DNA of 64,000 nucleotides from Halomonas sp. LBP4 (GCF_003202205.1 NZ_PDOG01000002.1:325148-389147); one strand, 5' to 3'; shown: positions 28,148 through 36,179, counted from the first letter of the stretch. The notes: a model not told the origin generated them from the sequence alone. Translations and numbers: made by a program.

Positions 28148-28355
28148 ACTAACAAATTAGTGCCAGTATTTTCTGGCTCGCTGTATGAAATCCTGAATCC
28201 GTGAACCCGGCACCCCGGAATGCTGCTAACCCACTGACGTGCATGGTAACGTAGCCAAAACAGCCATTCACCCGTACTGCGCCATGCCCAACGTCAAATT
28301 CCGCGCCAGTGGTCGTGCCCTCACCCCTTCATGAGGGTGGCCTGAAAACGAAGAT
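28148..28355. other. Non-coding stretch between duplication and IS remnant
   Basis: 208 bases. I see no gene. A hairpin CCCTCA/TGAGGG lies near 28318-28337, just before CCTGAAAAC, which may mark the outer end of the IS element; I could not confirm a terminal inverted repeat because the other end is missing. Confidence 0.3.
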
Positions 28356-28616
28356 AGCGGATGGTATTCTCTTGAGAAATCAGTGCGTTCCGCCAAGAAC
28401 CTGATTCAAGAGGACCATCCGCTAGGGGTGAAACTGTATCCACCATGACGCCCTCCTTCAATGGCTCTGTCCGCGTCGAGCTGAGCGGCCAGCGCACCAC
28501 CAGCGACAGCGGTGCCTTGCTCCTGCGTGAAGCCCTCGACAGCAGCGGCGTCATCGCCGCGCTTGGGGACCATCTGGTCGATCCACGTGATCCGCAGCGT
28601 GTCCGTCACTCGCTGG
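28341..28616 (+). mobile_element. IS1380-family element, 5' fragment
   Basis: Carries the start of an IS1380-type transposase gene and its leader. The leader contains a long inverted repeat: AGCGGATGGT (28356-28365) with ACCATCCGCT (28414-28423), extended by CTCTTGA/TCAAGAG, placed just before the ribosome-binding site AGGGGTG. The element is cut off at about 28616, where sequence of a racemase gene begins. The outer boundary near 28341 is a guess. Confidence 0.6.
28445..28616 (+). pseudogene. IS1380-family transposase, N-terminal fragment
   Basis: Starts at the ATG at 28445 and reads VELSGQRTTSDSGALLLREA and then LVDPRDPQRVRHSLA, which match the first 57 or so residues of IS1380 transposases (normally over 400 residues). 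The DDE catalytic residues lie beyond the break, so no activity is possible. After about 28616 the frame runs into unrelated DNA and stops shortly after. Confidence 0.75.
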
Positions 28617-28698
28617 CCTTGACCCCCTCGTTGAGCGCCCGGTAGTAGCTGACGGTGGACTCCCAGCTCATGCCGCCAAGCAAGCCAATGGTCTTCAT
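28617..28698 (-). pseudogene. Aspartate/glutamate racemase family, N-terminal fragment
   Basis: From the ATG at 28698 (GAGGAG upstream) it reads MKTIGLLGGMSWESTVSYYR and then ALNEGVKA, the highly typical start of amino-acid racemases of the YgeA/AspR type (about 230 residues when whole). It breaks after 27 codons at the IS1380 junction and reaches a stop within the element. It was probably co-transcribed with the VOC gene 20 bases upstream. The truncation removes both catalytic Cys. Confidence 0.75.
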
Positions 28699-28717
28699 GG
28701 AGATTCCGTGCTCCTCG

Positions 28718-29146
28718 TCACTCCTCGATTTCCCAGACAGGGTTCCAGGCCACTTCCCACAGATGGCCGTCGGGATCCTGGAAGTAGCCGGCATAGCCGC
28801 CCCAGAAGGTCTCGTGAGCGGGCTTGGTGATCGTGGCGCCGGCGCTTCTCGCCTGCTCCATGACGCTATCGACCTCTTCCCGGGAGGCGACATTGTGCGC
28901 CAGGGTGAACTCGGTCGCGCTCGGCGCGCCCATCGGCAGGTTCGCGTCATTGGCGATACAGCGGCGCGGCCAGACCCCGAGCTTCAGCCCGCCCTGCAGC
29001 TCGAAGAACGCCACGGCCCCGTCGCCTTCCTCGAACTCCTCGCCGACGATGCCGGGCGTTTCCAGGCCGAGGCCATCGCGATAGAAGCGCAGCGCGCGCT
29101 CCAGGTCATCGACGCCTAACGTGATCAGCGTGATACGCGGTTGCAT
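28718..29146 (-). CDS. VOC-family protein (glyoxalase/bleomycin-resistance fold)
   Basis: 142 residues. Two beta-alpha-beta-beta-beta halves: ITLITLGVDDLERALRFYRD at the start and the closing GYAGYFQDPDGHLWEVAWNP. The Glu and His metal ligands of the VOC fold are plausible in HLWEVAWNP and the first strand. The PAHETFWGGYAGYF loop marks the subgroup usually annotated as VOC family protein with no known substrate. It lies upstream of the broken racemase gene on the same strand. Confidence 0.8.
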   Translation of the reverse strand: MQPRITLITLGVDDLERALRFYRDGLGLETPGIVGEEFEEGDGAVAFFELQGGLKLGVWPRRCIANDANLPMGAPSATEFTLAHNVASREEVDSVMEQARSAGATITKPAHETFWGGYAGYFQDPDGHLWEVAWNPVWEIEE

Positions 29147-29251
29147 GTGATGCTACCCCTGTTCGTGACAAATCATCCCCGGGCAAACCCCGGTGAGGTG
29201 AAATTCAGGGTAGATCAAGTTGTCTCCGCGGGTAGTGCTTGGGGCGTTCGT

Positions 29252-29965
29252 TCACGACTCGTACTCGTCGTGGCGTCGGTTCCACGCATACGGCGCCGAC
29301 TGGGGCCAGCCCTCGGGCGAGTCCTCCCAGGTCTCCTGGCGGCCATAGGGCGTCAGGTCCAGGTAGGTCCAGTGACTGCCCAGGTACTCGACGCCGCGCT
29401 TGCCGGTGAAGTAGGTGCGGTAGACCCGCTCGCCATCGCGCAGGAAGACGCTGACCCCGTGCCGTTCGCCCCGGTCGGCATCGGGGGCGTCGCGGTCGCC
29501 GGTGGTGACCCCCATGTCGACGTTGAAGTCGCTGCCCTGGGAGGAGTACCAGGGCGGGTGCCGCCAGCCCATGCGCGCCCGCGCCCGGTAGCGTTCCAGC
29601 TTTGCCAGGGGCGCCCGCGAGACCAGCACCAGCGAGGTGTCGCGGGCGTGCAGGTGGGCGGGATGGCTCATGGCATCCACCATCCAGGAGCAGCCGTCGC
29701 AACCGGCCTCCCAGTCGGGCCCGAACATGAAGTGATAGACGATCAGCTGGCGACGCCCTTCGAACAGGTCGAGCAGGGTCGCCGGGCCCGACGGCCCCTC
29801 GAAGGTGTACGCCTTCGTTACCTCGACCATCGGCAGTCGTCGGCGCTCGGCGTTCAATCTGTCACGAGCGCGGGTAAGCTCTTTTTCCTTGGCGATCTGG
29901 CGCTCGAGTGCAGCCTGCCACTCGTCCATCGAGACGATGGCTGGTAGTGGATGGGGGACAGACAT
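29252..29965 (-). CDS. DUF899 family protein (thioredoxin-like), copy 1 of 3
   Basis: 237 residues from the ATG at 29965 (GGAGGT upstream). Family hallmarks: [37 protein letters not shown], the CDGCSWMVD motif (Cys-x-x-Cys-like pair in a peroxiredoxin-like position), [12 protein letters not shown] and the C-terminal [14 protein letters not shown]899 proteins are predicted thioredoxin-fold proteins of unknown substrate. It is the last complete gene of the ArsR-SRPBCC-VOC operon; 20 bases separate it from the broken VOC gene. Two paralogues occur at 49054 and 50310. Confidence 0.88.
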   Translation of the reverse strand: MSVPHPLPAIVSMDEWQAALERQIAKEKELTRARDRLNAERRRLPMVEVTKAYTFEGPSGPATLLDLFEGRRQLIVYHFMFGPDWEAGCDGCSWMVDAMSHPAHLHARDTSLVLVSRAPLAKLERYRARARMGWRHPPWYSSQGSDFNVDMGVTTGDRDAPDADRGERHGVSVFLRDGERVYRTYFTGKRGVEYLGSHWTYLDLTPYGRQETWEDSPEGWPQSAPYAWNRRHDEYES

Positions 29966-29985
29966 GGGAGACCTCCTCTGGCGAT

Positions 29986-30287
29986 TCAGGTCAGGTTGAG
30001 CTGCCACGACACGCCAAAGCGGTCGTTGAGCCAGGTGAAGCGGGCGCTGAAGCCGTAGTCATCGGGCGGCATCAGCACCTCTCCACCTGACGATAATTGC
30101 GCGAATGCCTCGTCCAGCTCGGCTTCGCTTTCGCTCTCGACGAACAGCGACATCGACGGGGTGAAGGTGAGGGCCATAGCGCGCGGATCCGGGCGATCTC
30201 GGCGTCGTCGAACAGGGCGACATAGAGCGTCATGGCCTCCTCGGCGGTCCCCTCGAACATCAGGTGGGTCGTGACGTGATGCGCCAT
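29986..30287 (-). pseudogene. VOC/PhnB-like gene broken by internal deletion and frameshift
   Basis: The 5' part from the ATG at 30287 reads MAHHVTTHLMFEGTAEEAMT and on to LFDDAEIARI, a normal PhnB-like start. The 3' part, in another frame from about 30177, reads LTFTPSMSLFVESESEAELD and ends DRFGVSWQLNL, a normal PhnB-like end. The 30-40 residues that usually link these halves are missing, and the frame changes at the join near 30180. A sequencing error alone would not explain the missing segment. Confidence 0.75.
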
Positions 30288-31240
30288 CGGTACTCCTCCT
30301 CCATGCGTTCGAACAACGGCCAGAAGGGCGGTGGCGTACGCCCCACCAGTACCTCGGCCAGGATGGCGAGATGGGTATGCCAGCCGCCGGCCACGTCGAC
30401 CAGGGTATCGATATCGCCCAGCCGGCGATGGGTCAGTGTCAGCCGCACCCGGTCGCCTTCCTCGCTGAGTTCGAAGGTCACCTCGGACGGCGGTTCCTCG
30501 CCGCCTCCCCAGCTCAGCATCAGTCGGTGAGGTGGTTCGTAGCGCAGGACCTCGTGGTGGGTGGTGCAGCCGCCCTCGAATTGGCGGAAGCGCTCAGGGA
30601 TCGGCGACTGGTGAGGCGAGAGACCGGCGTGGTCGAAATGCAGGGCGAAGGCGCTGCCCGGTCGAGGCTCCATGCTGCCGGCGGCGAGCCACTGGGCACG
30701 CTTGTCGGATTCGGTGAGATAGGCCCAGACCCGCTCGATGGGGCCGGGCAGCAGGCGCTCGAAACGGATGCTGTCCGGCGCGAACAGCTGGCCGTGCTGC
30801 GACTGGCTGGCCAGGCCCTGGGCCATGCCTTCCAGCATCATGCCCCAGCCCTGCCGGGTGAGGTCGGCATACTCGGCGAAGCCGGTATCCATGCGATGGG
30901 TGATGGTGAGGCGGCATCCCGCCTCCAGGGGGGCGATATCGATCGTCACCAGGTCCTCGCCATCCACGCCGTCGACGCACCAGGTGAAGACCAGCCGCCT
31001 GGGCCGCTCGAACTCGACATAGGTGCCCCAGTGCCGGGCGAGTTCATCGCCGCGCTGCTGGTCGAGGTGGAAGGCGCCGCCCACGCGGGGATCGATCTCG
31101 ACGCGCACCATCTCGCCGAGCCCGGGGGCGAACCAGTGTTGGACCATCACCGGGTCGAGCCAGGCGTCGAAGACTTTTTCTGGCGAGGTGGCGAAATCCC
31201 GACTGACACTGACCGAGATGTGGTGGTTATCGTCCGCCAT
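30260..31240 (-). CDS. Two-domain SRPBCC/AHSA1 protein
   Basis: 326 residues with two AHSA1-type START-like domains: SVSRDFATSPEKVFDAWLDP to about residue 145 and IRFERLLPGPIERVWAYLTE from about 155. Each keeps the helix-grip pattern with W-[LF]-A and a C-terminal long helix (GWGMMLEGMAQGL; GGWHTHLAILAEVL). Such proteins bind hydrophobic ligands and are commonly encoded next to an ArsR regulator. Its start overlaps the ArsR gene by 14 bases (AAGGAG before the ATG), and its end overlaps the broken VOC start by 28. Confidence 0.87.
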   Translation of the reverse strand: MADDNHHISVSVSRDFATSPEKVFDAWLDPVMVQHWFAPGLGEMVRVEIDPRVGGAFHLDQQRGDELARHWGTYVEFERPRRLVFTWCVDGVDGEDLVTIDIAPLEAGCRLTITHRMDTGFAEYADLTRQGWGMMLEGMAQGLASQSQHGQLFAPDSIRFERLLPGPIERVWAYLTESDKRAQWLAAGSMEPRPGSAFALHFDHAGLSPHQSPIPERFRQFEGGCTTHHEVLRYEPPHRLMLSWGGGEEPPSEVTFELSEEGDRVRLTLTHRRLGDIDTLVDVAGGWHTHLAILAEVLVGRTPPPFWPLFERMEEEYRWRITSRPT

Positions 31241-31586
31241 ATGGTGCTCCTTGGTGGGTATCCTCGGCTTTCAGGGCCTCCTCCAGCGCATCGAGGCGCT
31301 TGCTCCAGAAGCGCTCGTAGAAGTGCAGCCACTCGTCGGCCGCGGCGAGCGGGTCCGGATTGAGTCGGCAGAGGTGGGCCCGACCCTCCACGCGGCGATG
31401 GATCAAGCCTGCCTGTTCCAGCACGCGCACATGCTTGGAGGCGGCCGCGAGCGACATCGAGAAGGGCGAGGCCAACTCGCCGATCCTGCGCTCGCCCGAG
31501 GCGAGGCTCTTGAGCATTGCCCGTCGGGTCGGGTCGGCCAGGGCATGGAAGACCCGATCCAGGACGATCGTCTGTTGTTCAACCAT
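31227..31586 (-). CDS. ArsR-family regulator of the SRPBCC/VOC/DUF899 operon
   Basis: 119 residues from the ATG at 31586. Winged helix: DRVFHALADPTRRAMLKSLA, then SMSLAAASKHVRVLEQAGLI as recognition helix and an R-x-E-G-R wing. No Cys metal site is present, as in the SdpR-like ArsR subgroup that sits with AHSA1 genes. The start codon lies inside one of two tandem operators (31579-31633), so it probably represses itself and the downstream genes. Confidence 0.88.
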   Translation of the reverse strand: MVEQQTIVLDRVFHALADPTRRAMLKSLASGERRIGELASPFSMSLAAASKHVRVLEQAGLIHRRVEGRAHLCRLNPDPLAAADEWLHFYERFWSKRLDALEEALKAEDTHQGAPYGGR

Positions 31587-31633
31587 ATGGTTTAGATAGA
31601 TCGCCGACGAAGGCTTGTCAACCGTCTGGTTGA
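31579..31633. promoter_or_regulatory. Two tandem ArsR operators
   Basis: TCAACC-ATAT-GGTTTA at 31579-31594 (overlapping the start codon) and TCAACC-GTCT-GGTTGA at 31618-31633. The two 16-base sites share 5'-TCAACC-N4-GGTT and their centres lie 39 bases apart. This fits a repressor dimer pair covering the promoter. Confidence 0.65.
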
Positions 31634-31681
31634 GCATTGGGTGGGCATCTACGCGGGGAAGGGGATATCAGGCCTGGAGGC

Positions 31682-32533
31682 CTAGGCGGCGTCGAGCTGT
31701 TGGGCCCGCAACCAGGCGATCTCCTCGGCCCAGATCGCCGGCTCGATGGTCTCCAGCACCATGGGGATATCATCGATGCGCGGGTCGCACATGAGGGTGG
31801 TGAAGGCGTCCAGCCCGATGTTGCCCTGCCCCAGGCTGTGATGGCGGTCGACGCGGCTGGCGAATTCGCTCTTGGCGTCGTTGAGGTGCATGCCGCGCAG
31901 ATACTCGAAGCCGACCACGGCAGCGAATTCGTCCAGCGTGGCGGTGCAGGCCTCCGGCGTGCGCAGGTCGTAGCCGGCGGCGAAGGCGTGGCAGGTGTCG
32001 ATGCACACCCCGACCCGCGACCTGTCGTCGACCTGGTCGATGATCTCGGCGAGGTGCTCGAAGCGCCACCCCAGGTTGGTGCCCTGGCCGGCGGTGTTCT
32101 CGATCACCGCCGTGACGCCCCGGGTCTCGGAGAGCACATGGTTGATCGAGTCGGCGATACGGGTCAGGCACTCGCTTTCGCTGATCTTCTTCAGGTGGCT
32201 GCCGGGGTGGAAGTTGAGCAGGGTGAGCCCGAGCTGTTCGCAGCGCTGGAATTCGTCGAGAAAGGCCGCGCGGGACTTCTCGAGCCCGGCGGCATCCGGG
32301 TGGCCGAGGTTGATCAGGTAGCTGTCGTGGGGAAGGATCTGCCCCGGGCCGAAGCCGTGCTCGCGGCAGGCCGCGTGGAAGGCCTCGATGGCCTCGTCGG
32401 TCAGCGGCTTGGCGTGCCACTGGCGCTGGTTCTTGGTGAACAGCGCAAAGGCGTCGGCACCGATCTCCACGGCGCGCAGCACGGCCTGATCGGGGCCACC
32501 GGCGGCACTGACGTGGGCTCCGAGATATTTCAT
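31682..32533 (-). CDS. nfo: Endonuclease IV (AP endonuclease)
   Basis: 283 residues from the ATG at 32533 (AAGGAAA upstream). TIM-barrel with the three-zinc signature set: [70 protein letters not shown] and [13 protein letters not shown]. It cuts DNA 5' of abasic sites in base-excision repair. A single gene; 16 bases separate its start from the end of the OsmC-like gene. Confidence 0.95.
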   Translation of the reverse strand: MKYLGAHVSAAGGPDQAVLRAVEIGADAFALFTKNQRQWHAKPLTDEAIEAFHAACREHGFGPGQILPHDSYLINLGHPDAAGLEKSRAAFLDEFQRCEQLGLTLLNFHPGSHLKKISESECLTRIADSINHVLSETRGVTAVIENTAGQGTNLGWRFEHLAEIIDQVDDRSRVGVCIDTCHAFAAGYDLRTPEACTATLDEFAAVVGFEYLRGMHLNDAKSEFASRVDRHHSLGQGNIGLDAFTTLMCDPRIDDIPMVLETIEPAIWAEEIAWLRAQQLDAA

Positions 32534-32549
32534 GCAGCGTTTCCTTCCA

Positions 32550-33086
32550 TCACGGCTCAAGGGTGGGCTTACGATAGCACCGTGACGGGTCGCCATCAGC
32601 CACTCGAGGCGCCGGCGCCCGCTCCATGGTCGGCTCGCAGTGCACCGGGAAGTTGACCGAGTTGGCGATGAAGCAGAGCCGGTGGGCACGCTCGTGCAGC
32701 TGTTCGGCCAGCGCCGGGTCGCTGCCGGCGGCGATACCGACCTGCGGGCGCAGCGTCACCCGGGTGAAGTGACCGCCGCCGTTGCCGGTCAGGGCCATGC
32801 TGCCCTCGGCCTGGTCGGTGTAGCGCTCGACGATGACGCCGGCATCGGCACACAGGTGCAGGTACCACAGCATGTGGCAGGCCGCGAGGGAGGCGACCAG
32901 CATGTCCTCGGGGTTGTGCCGCGCGGCGTCGCCCAGGAAGGCGGGGTCGGCCGAGCCTTGCAGCGTGGCCTTGCCGGCCACCTCGATCTCGTGGTCGCGC
33001 GAATAGGCGCGGTAGCCACGGGTGCCGCTGCCTTGGTTGCCGGTCCAGGTGACCCGCACCCGGTAGTCGTGCTGGTGTTGGCTCAT
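32550..33086 (-). CDS. OsmC-family peroxide reductase
   Basis: 178 residues from the ATG at 33086 (GGGAGA upstream). The two catalytic Cys are visible: Cys70 in [16 protein letters not shown] and Cys138 in [13 protein letters not shown], plus [16 protein letters not shown], the classic OsmC block. This family reduces organic hydroperoxides with dihydrolipoamide or thiols. The YhfA/OsmC-like subgroup fits better than Ohr. Confidence 0.88.
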   Translation of the reverse strand: MSQHQHDYRVRVTWTGNQGSGTRGYRAYSRDHEIEVAGKATLQGSADPAFLGDAARHNPEDMLVASLAACHMLWYLHLCADAGVIVERYTDQAEGSMALTGNGGGHFTRVTLRPQVGIAAGSDPALAEQLHERAHRLCFIANSVNFPVHCEPTMERAPAPRVADGDPSRCYRKPTLEP

Positions 33087-33111
33087 CGCTTTCTCCCTTT
33101 GTGCCTGGCTC

Positions 33112-33381
33112 TCAGTCGCCGCATGACGCCTGTGCCGAGGGCGGCGGTGAGCCATGGAGTATCGCATGCACGAAGTCGCCCTTGGCCGCGGTATAGGCCT
33201 CTCTGTCCCGGCGATGTCGATCGACCAGCGACCGCTTGAGCTCGGCGTAGCGGCGGGCAAGCGCCGGGTCGGCACGCAGGGCATCGCGAAACTGGAGGCG
33301 CTCCCGCCACAGGCGCTCACCCCACACCACCAGGGCGACCTCTTCCTCGATGGCCCGCTGCAGTGACTCTTCCTCCGTCAC
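33112..33381 (-). CDS. Short GrpB-like protein (C-terminal GrpB segment only)
   Basis: 89 residues. I use the GTG at 33381, since GAGGAG lies about 7 bases upstream; an earlier GTG at 33408 lacks a site. WRERLQFRDALRADPALARR and YAELKRSLVDRHRRDREAYT and KGDFVHAIL match the last 60 residues of GrpB/UPF0157 proteins, which are about 170 residues. The nucleotidyltransferase core of GrpB is absent, replaced by a short acidic helix. With its own good start signal it may be a genuine small protein rather than debris. Confidence 0.55.
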   Translation of the reverse strand: MTEEESLQRAIEEEVALVVWGERLWRERLQFRDALRADPALARRYAELKRSLVDRHRRDREAYTAAKGDFVHAILHGSPPPSAQASCGD

Positions 33382-33410
33382 GCTCGCTCCTCGTGGTTGG
33401 CTCGCCACCG

Positions 33411-34052
33411 CTACGCAGGTGGCAAGTGGATGAACAGCTTCTCCCGGGGCCAGCGCACCTTCTCGAGGCCGGCATGCCGGTCGGCTTCGTTGTCACGATA
33501 GCCTAGCGCCATCAGCACGACGCTGCGCAGGTTCTGCTCCCTGAGCCCCAGCAGGTCATCCAGCCCCGCCGGGTCGAAACCCTCCATGGGCGAGGCGTCC
33601 ACGCGCTCCGCGGCAGCCGCGGCCAGCGCTGTTCCCAGCGCCAGATAGGCCTGCTTGGCCGCCCACTGGAATTTCTCGTGGGCCGACGCAAAGCCGCCGA
33701 CGGCCCCCTTGATGGTGCTCCCATATGCCGCCAGGTCGTCCGGGTGTTGGCCGCGTGTCTCGGCGGTGAGCCGGATCAGGTCGTCGACGTGGGCCTCCTC
33801 GACGGGATCCCAGGCGGCGAACACCAGCAGGTGCGAGGATTGGGTGATCTGCGGCTGGTCGAAAGCCACCGGACTGATCCGCTCGCGCAGCGCCCGATCC
33901 TCGATCACCAGCACGGAGTAGGGCTGCAGGCCGTAGGAGGAGGGCGCCAGGCGCACCGCTTCCAGGATCCTGTCGACCTGTGCCCTGGGCACTTGCTTGC
34001 CGTTCATGCGTTTGGTGGCGTAGCGCCAGGTCAGGGCTTCGATAAGGCTCAT
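33411..34052 (-). CDS. Nitroreductase-family FMN oxidoreductase
   Basis: 213 residues from the ATG at 34052 (AAGGAG upstream). FMN-binding and dimer blocks: TWRYATKRMNGKQVPRAQVD, EAVRLAPSSYGLQPYSVLVI, QSSHLLVFAAW and VVLMALGYRDNEADRHAGLE. The NfsB/YdgI-like group reduces nitroaromatics, quinones and similar compounds. The GrpB-like gene starts 29 bases after its stop, so they may be co-transcribed. Confidence 0.9.
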   Translation of the reverse strand: MSLIEALTWRYATKRMNGKQVPRAQVDRILEAVRLAPSSYGLQPYSVLVIEDRALRERISPVAFDQPQITQSSHLLVFAAWDPVEEAHVDDLIRLTAETRGQHPDDLAAYGSTIKGAVGGFASAHEKFQWAAKQAYLALGTALAAAAAERVDASPMEGFDPAGLDDLLGLREQNLRSVVLMALGYRDNEADRHAGLEKVRWPREKLFIHLPPA

Positions 34053-34084
34053 GATGACTCCTTGGTCGGGGGGACGTGACGCCA

Positions 34085-35032
34085 TCAGGTGGTCGTTGCG
34101 CCACCTGGGACGGAGGCGGCGCGGGCGCCGCGATGGAAGAGCACGGTGCCGAGTGCTACCAGCAGCGCGGCCAGGCCCAGGTTGGGGGGCGGGGCCTCGC
34201 CGAGTGCCAGCACAGCGATCAGGGTGCCGACCAGCGCCGCCACCGTGCCGATCTGGCTCAGGTAGACGGGGCCGGCGAGTTTCTGCAGCACGAAGTAGAA
34301 GAGGTAGAGCACCGAGAACACCGTGACCTCCACCGCGAGCAGCCGCAACACGGCCCCCGTGGTGAACAGCGCCGGCAGCTGATCCGGCTCGAGCAGCAGC
34401 ACGAAAGGCACCAGCGTCACGGCGCCGCCGAGCATCATCAGCGCGGCCAGGAAGATCGGCGAGCTGCCTTCGGGCCAGCGCAGCGTGCGGTAGATGTTGC
34501 CCAGCGCGATCACCAGCGGCATGGCCAGCACCAGCAGGACCCACCCCTGGGCACCGCCTGCGCCGCCGGCCTTGGCCGCGGCCAGCACCAGCCCGCCGGA
34601 GAGCCCCAGCAGCACGCCCAGCAACCGCAGGGCGCGCAGGCGCTCCAGGCTCAGCCAGACGGCCAGCAGCCAGGTGACGAGGATCGGGAAGGCGAAGCTG
34701 AGCGAGATGAAGCCCGCGCCGACATGACGTACCGCGAGGAAGGCCAGGGCATTGGGCACGGCGAACAGCGCCCCAGCCACGGCGGCGTACTCCAGGGTAC
34801 GGCGGTTGAGCGCCATCGACCGATGTTGCAGCGCCCCGATGGTACCCAGCACGATCCCGGCCCCGGCCATGGCCGTCATCAGGAAGGTCAGCCGCGGCGC
34901 CCCCGCGCCGTCCGCCAGCTTGGCCACCACCAGCGACAGCGCCAGGAAGGTGCCGACCAGCAGCAGGCAGCCCAGGGCGTAAATCCCGGCCCGATCCGTA
35001 CCCTTGCGCGACAGTGTTGCGTTCGACATCAT
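34085..35032 (-). CDS. DMT-superfamily (EamA) transporter
   Basis: 315 residues from the ATG at 35032 (GGGAG upstream; an ATG one codon later is equivalent). Ten hydrophobic helices in two EamA repeats, with the pattern AGAGIVLGTIGALQHRSMAL, YAAVAGALFAVPNALAFLAV and VALGNIYRTLRWPEGSS. Likely a metabolite or drug exporter. It is divergent from a MarR regulator, with the regulator's boxes in front of it, so it is a probable MarR target together with the nitroreductase gene 32 bases downstream. Confidence 0.85.
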   Translation of the reverse strand: MMSNATLSRKGTDRAGIYALGCLLLVGTFLALSLVVAKLADGAGAPRLTFLMTAMAGAGIVLGTIGALQHRSMALNRRTLEYAAVAGALFAVPNALAFLAVRHVGAGFISLSFAFPILVTWLLAVWLSLERLRALRLLGVLLGLSGGLVLAAAKAGGAGGAQGWVLLVLAMPLVIALGNIYRTLRWPEGSSPIFLAALMMLGGAVTLVPFVLLLEPDQLPALFTTGAVLRLLAVEVTVFSVLYLFYFVLQKLAGPVYLSQIGTVAALVGTLIAVLALGEAPPPNLGLAALLVALGTVLFHRGARAASVPGGATTT

Positions 35033-35058
35033 CCCTTCTCCCATAGCTTGTCGGAAAG

Positions 35059-35113
35059 TATCTTTACGTCAAGTATCTTCGTATCAAGATAAAAGTATCT
35101 TAGCATCGAGATA
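35059..35113. promoter_or_regulatory. Tandem MarR boxes
   Basis: TATCTT-CGTATC-AAGATA at 35074-35091 (perfect arms) and TATCTT-AGCATC-GAGATA at 35096-35113 (one mismatch), 22 bases apart, i.e. on the same DNA face. A third, weaker site TATCTT-TACGTC-AAGTAT starts at 35059 and overlaps the first. They fill the gap between the DMT transporter and MarR genes. Confidence 0.7.
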
Positions 35114-35124
35114 AGTGGTTGGCA

Positions 35125-35613
35125 ATGAATAGAGTGAAACTGGCGGTGAGCCAATGGCAGCGCGAGCTGCCGGACCTCGACCTGCTGCCCATGGAGGTGG
35201 TCGGCTACCTGAAGACCAGCCAGCTGCTCACCAAGGGGCGAGTAGACGCCTTGTTCAAGCAGCACGGCCTGCAGGCGGGGGAGTTCGACGTGCTGGCCAC
35301 CCTGCGCCGCGCCGGCACGCCCCATGCGCTGACGCCCACGCAGCTGTTCGAGGCGCTGATGATCTCCTCCGGGGGCATGACCAACCGGCTGGATCGCCTG
35401 GAGAAGGCCGGGCTGATCCAGCGCTCGCCCAACCCCGAGGACCGGCGCGGCACCCTGGTCTCGCTGACGGAGAAGGGGCTGGAACTGATGAACCGGCTCG
35501 TCCCGCTGCATGTCGAGAACGAGGCACGCCTGCTCTCCGCCCTCAGTCGGGAAGAGCAGGAGACACTGGGCAGGCTGCTCGGCAAGCTGCTCGATGGCCT
35601 GGAAATGGAATAG
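35125..35613 (+). CDS. MarR-family regulator
   Basis: 162 residues from the ATG at 35125. Winged helix: FDVLATLRRAGTPHALTPTQ, LFEALMISSGGMTNRLDRLEKAGLIQR and the wing NPEDRRGTLVSLTEKG. MarR dimers repress efflux and detoxification genes and release DNA on binding phenolics or oxidants. Palindromes right upstream imply control of itself and of the divergent EamA transporter and nitroreductase genes. Confidence 0.9.
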   Translation: MNRVKLAVSQWQRELPDLDLLPMEVVGYLKTSQLLTKGRVDALFKQHGLQAGEFDVLATLRRAGTPHALTPTQLFEALMISSGGMTNRLDRLEKAGLIQRSPNPEDRRGTLVSLTEKGLELMNRLVPLHVENEARLLSALSREEQETLGRLLGKLLDGLEME

Positions 35614-35635
35614 CGGCCGGTTCGCGGCCGCGGCA

Positions 35636-35665
35636 AGGCCCCTGGCGGCGGTTCGCCAGGGGCCT
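35636..35665. terminator. Strong hairpin between convergent MarR and DUF1127 genes
   Basis: AGGCCCCTGGCG, loop GCGGTT, CGCCAGGGGCCT: a perfect 12-base stem, 22 bases after the MarR stop and 6 before the DUF1127 stop. It can act on both strands; no long T-tract. Confidence 0.65.
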
Positions 35666-35671
35666 GAAGCC

Positions 35672-36019
35672 TCAACTCCGCTTGAGGTCGAGCAAGGAGA
35701 AAGGGCCCTGCTGGGCCTTGCGTAGCACCCGGCACTCCTCGAGGGCCTTCAGCGCATCGACCTGCAGCGGCAGGCGCGATGTCCACAGGATGTCGTCGCG
35801 GCGGTGGCCCATGTCCTCGAGGATATGGTCGTCGTGGGCGAGCAGCGGCAGGAAACGTTGCCGGAATTGCCGCCGGCGGCGGTAGACGTGCCACCAGTGC
35901 TCGAGGGCAGTGATCAGCCCCAGGGGCGGCATGGCCGGCATATAGAAGTCCGGTGCTGGCGGTGGCGCCGGCTTGTCGGCGACGACTCTCGGGCGGCGAA
36001 TCGGTTCGTACTGGCTCAT
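35672..36019 (-). CDS. DUF1127 (YjiS-like) small protein
   Basis: 115 residues. A proline-rich N-terminus is followed by the DUF1127 block HVYRRRRQFRQRFLPLLAHD and DDHILEDMGHRRDDILWTS (arginine-rich helix, then L-x-D-[IM]-G). DUF1127 proteins act in carbon and phosphate metabolism, small RNA binding and stress responses in alphaproteobacteria; the role here is unknown. It is divergent from a LysR gene, a pairing often seen in halomonads and pseudomonads, so it is the likely target of that regulator. Confidence 0.85.
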   Translation of the reverse strand: MSQYEPIRRPRVVADKPAPPPAPDFYMPAMPPLGLITALEHWWHVYRRRRQFRQRFLPLLAHDDHILEDMGHRRDDILWTSRLPLQVDALKALEECRVLRKAQQGPFSLLDLKRS

Positions 36020-36179
36020 CTGGCACCTCCCAACGGGCCGCCGCGCGGGCGGCTACCGGTAATGGCGTCGGGTTGATGGGAGGGTCGCGACCTCTGGGGG
36101 ACAGCATGGTCCCGGTCTTTTGATCAATCAAACGAAAAGGTCTACATTGTGCATTAAGAATTTCTGAAAGGTTTCGGCC

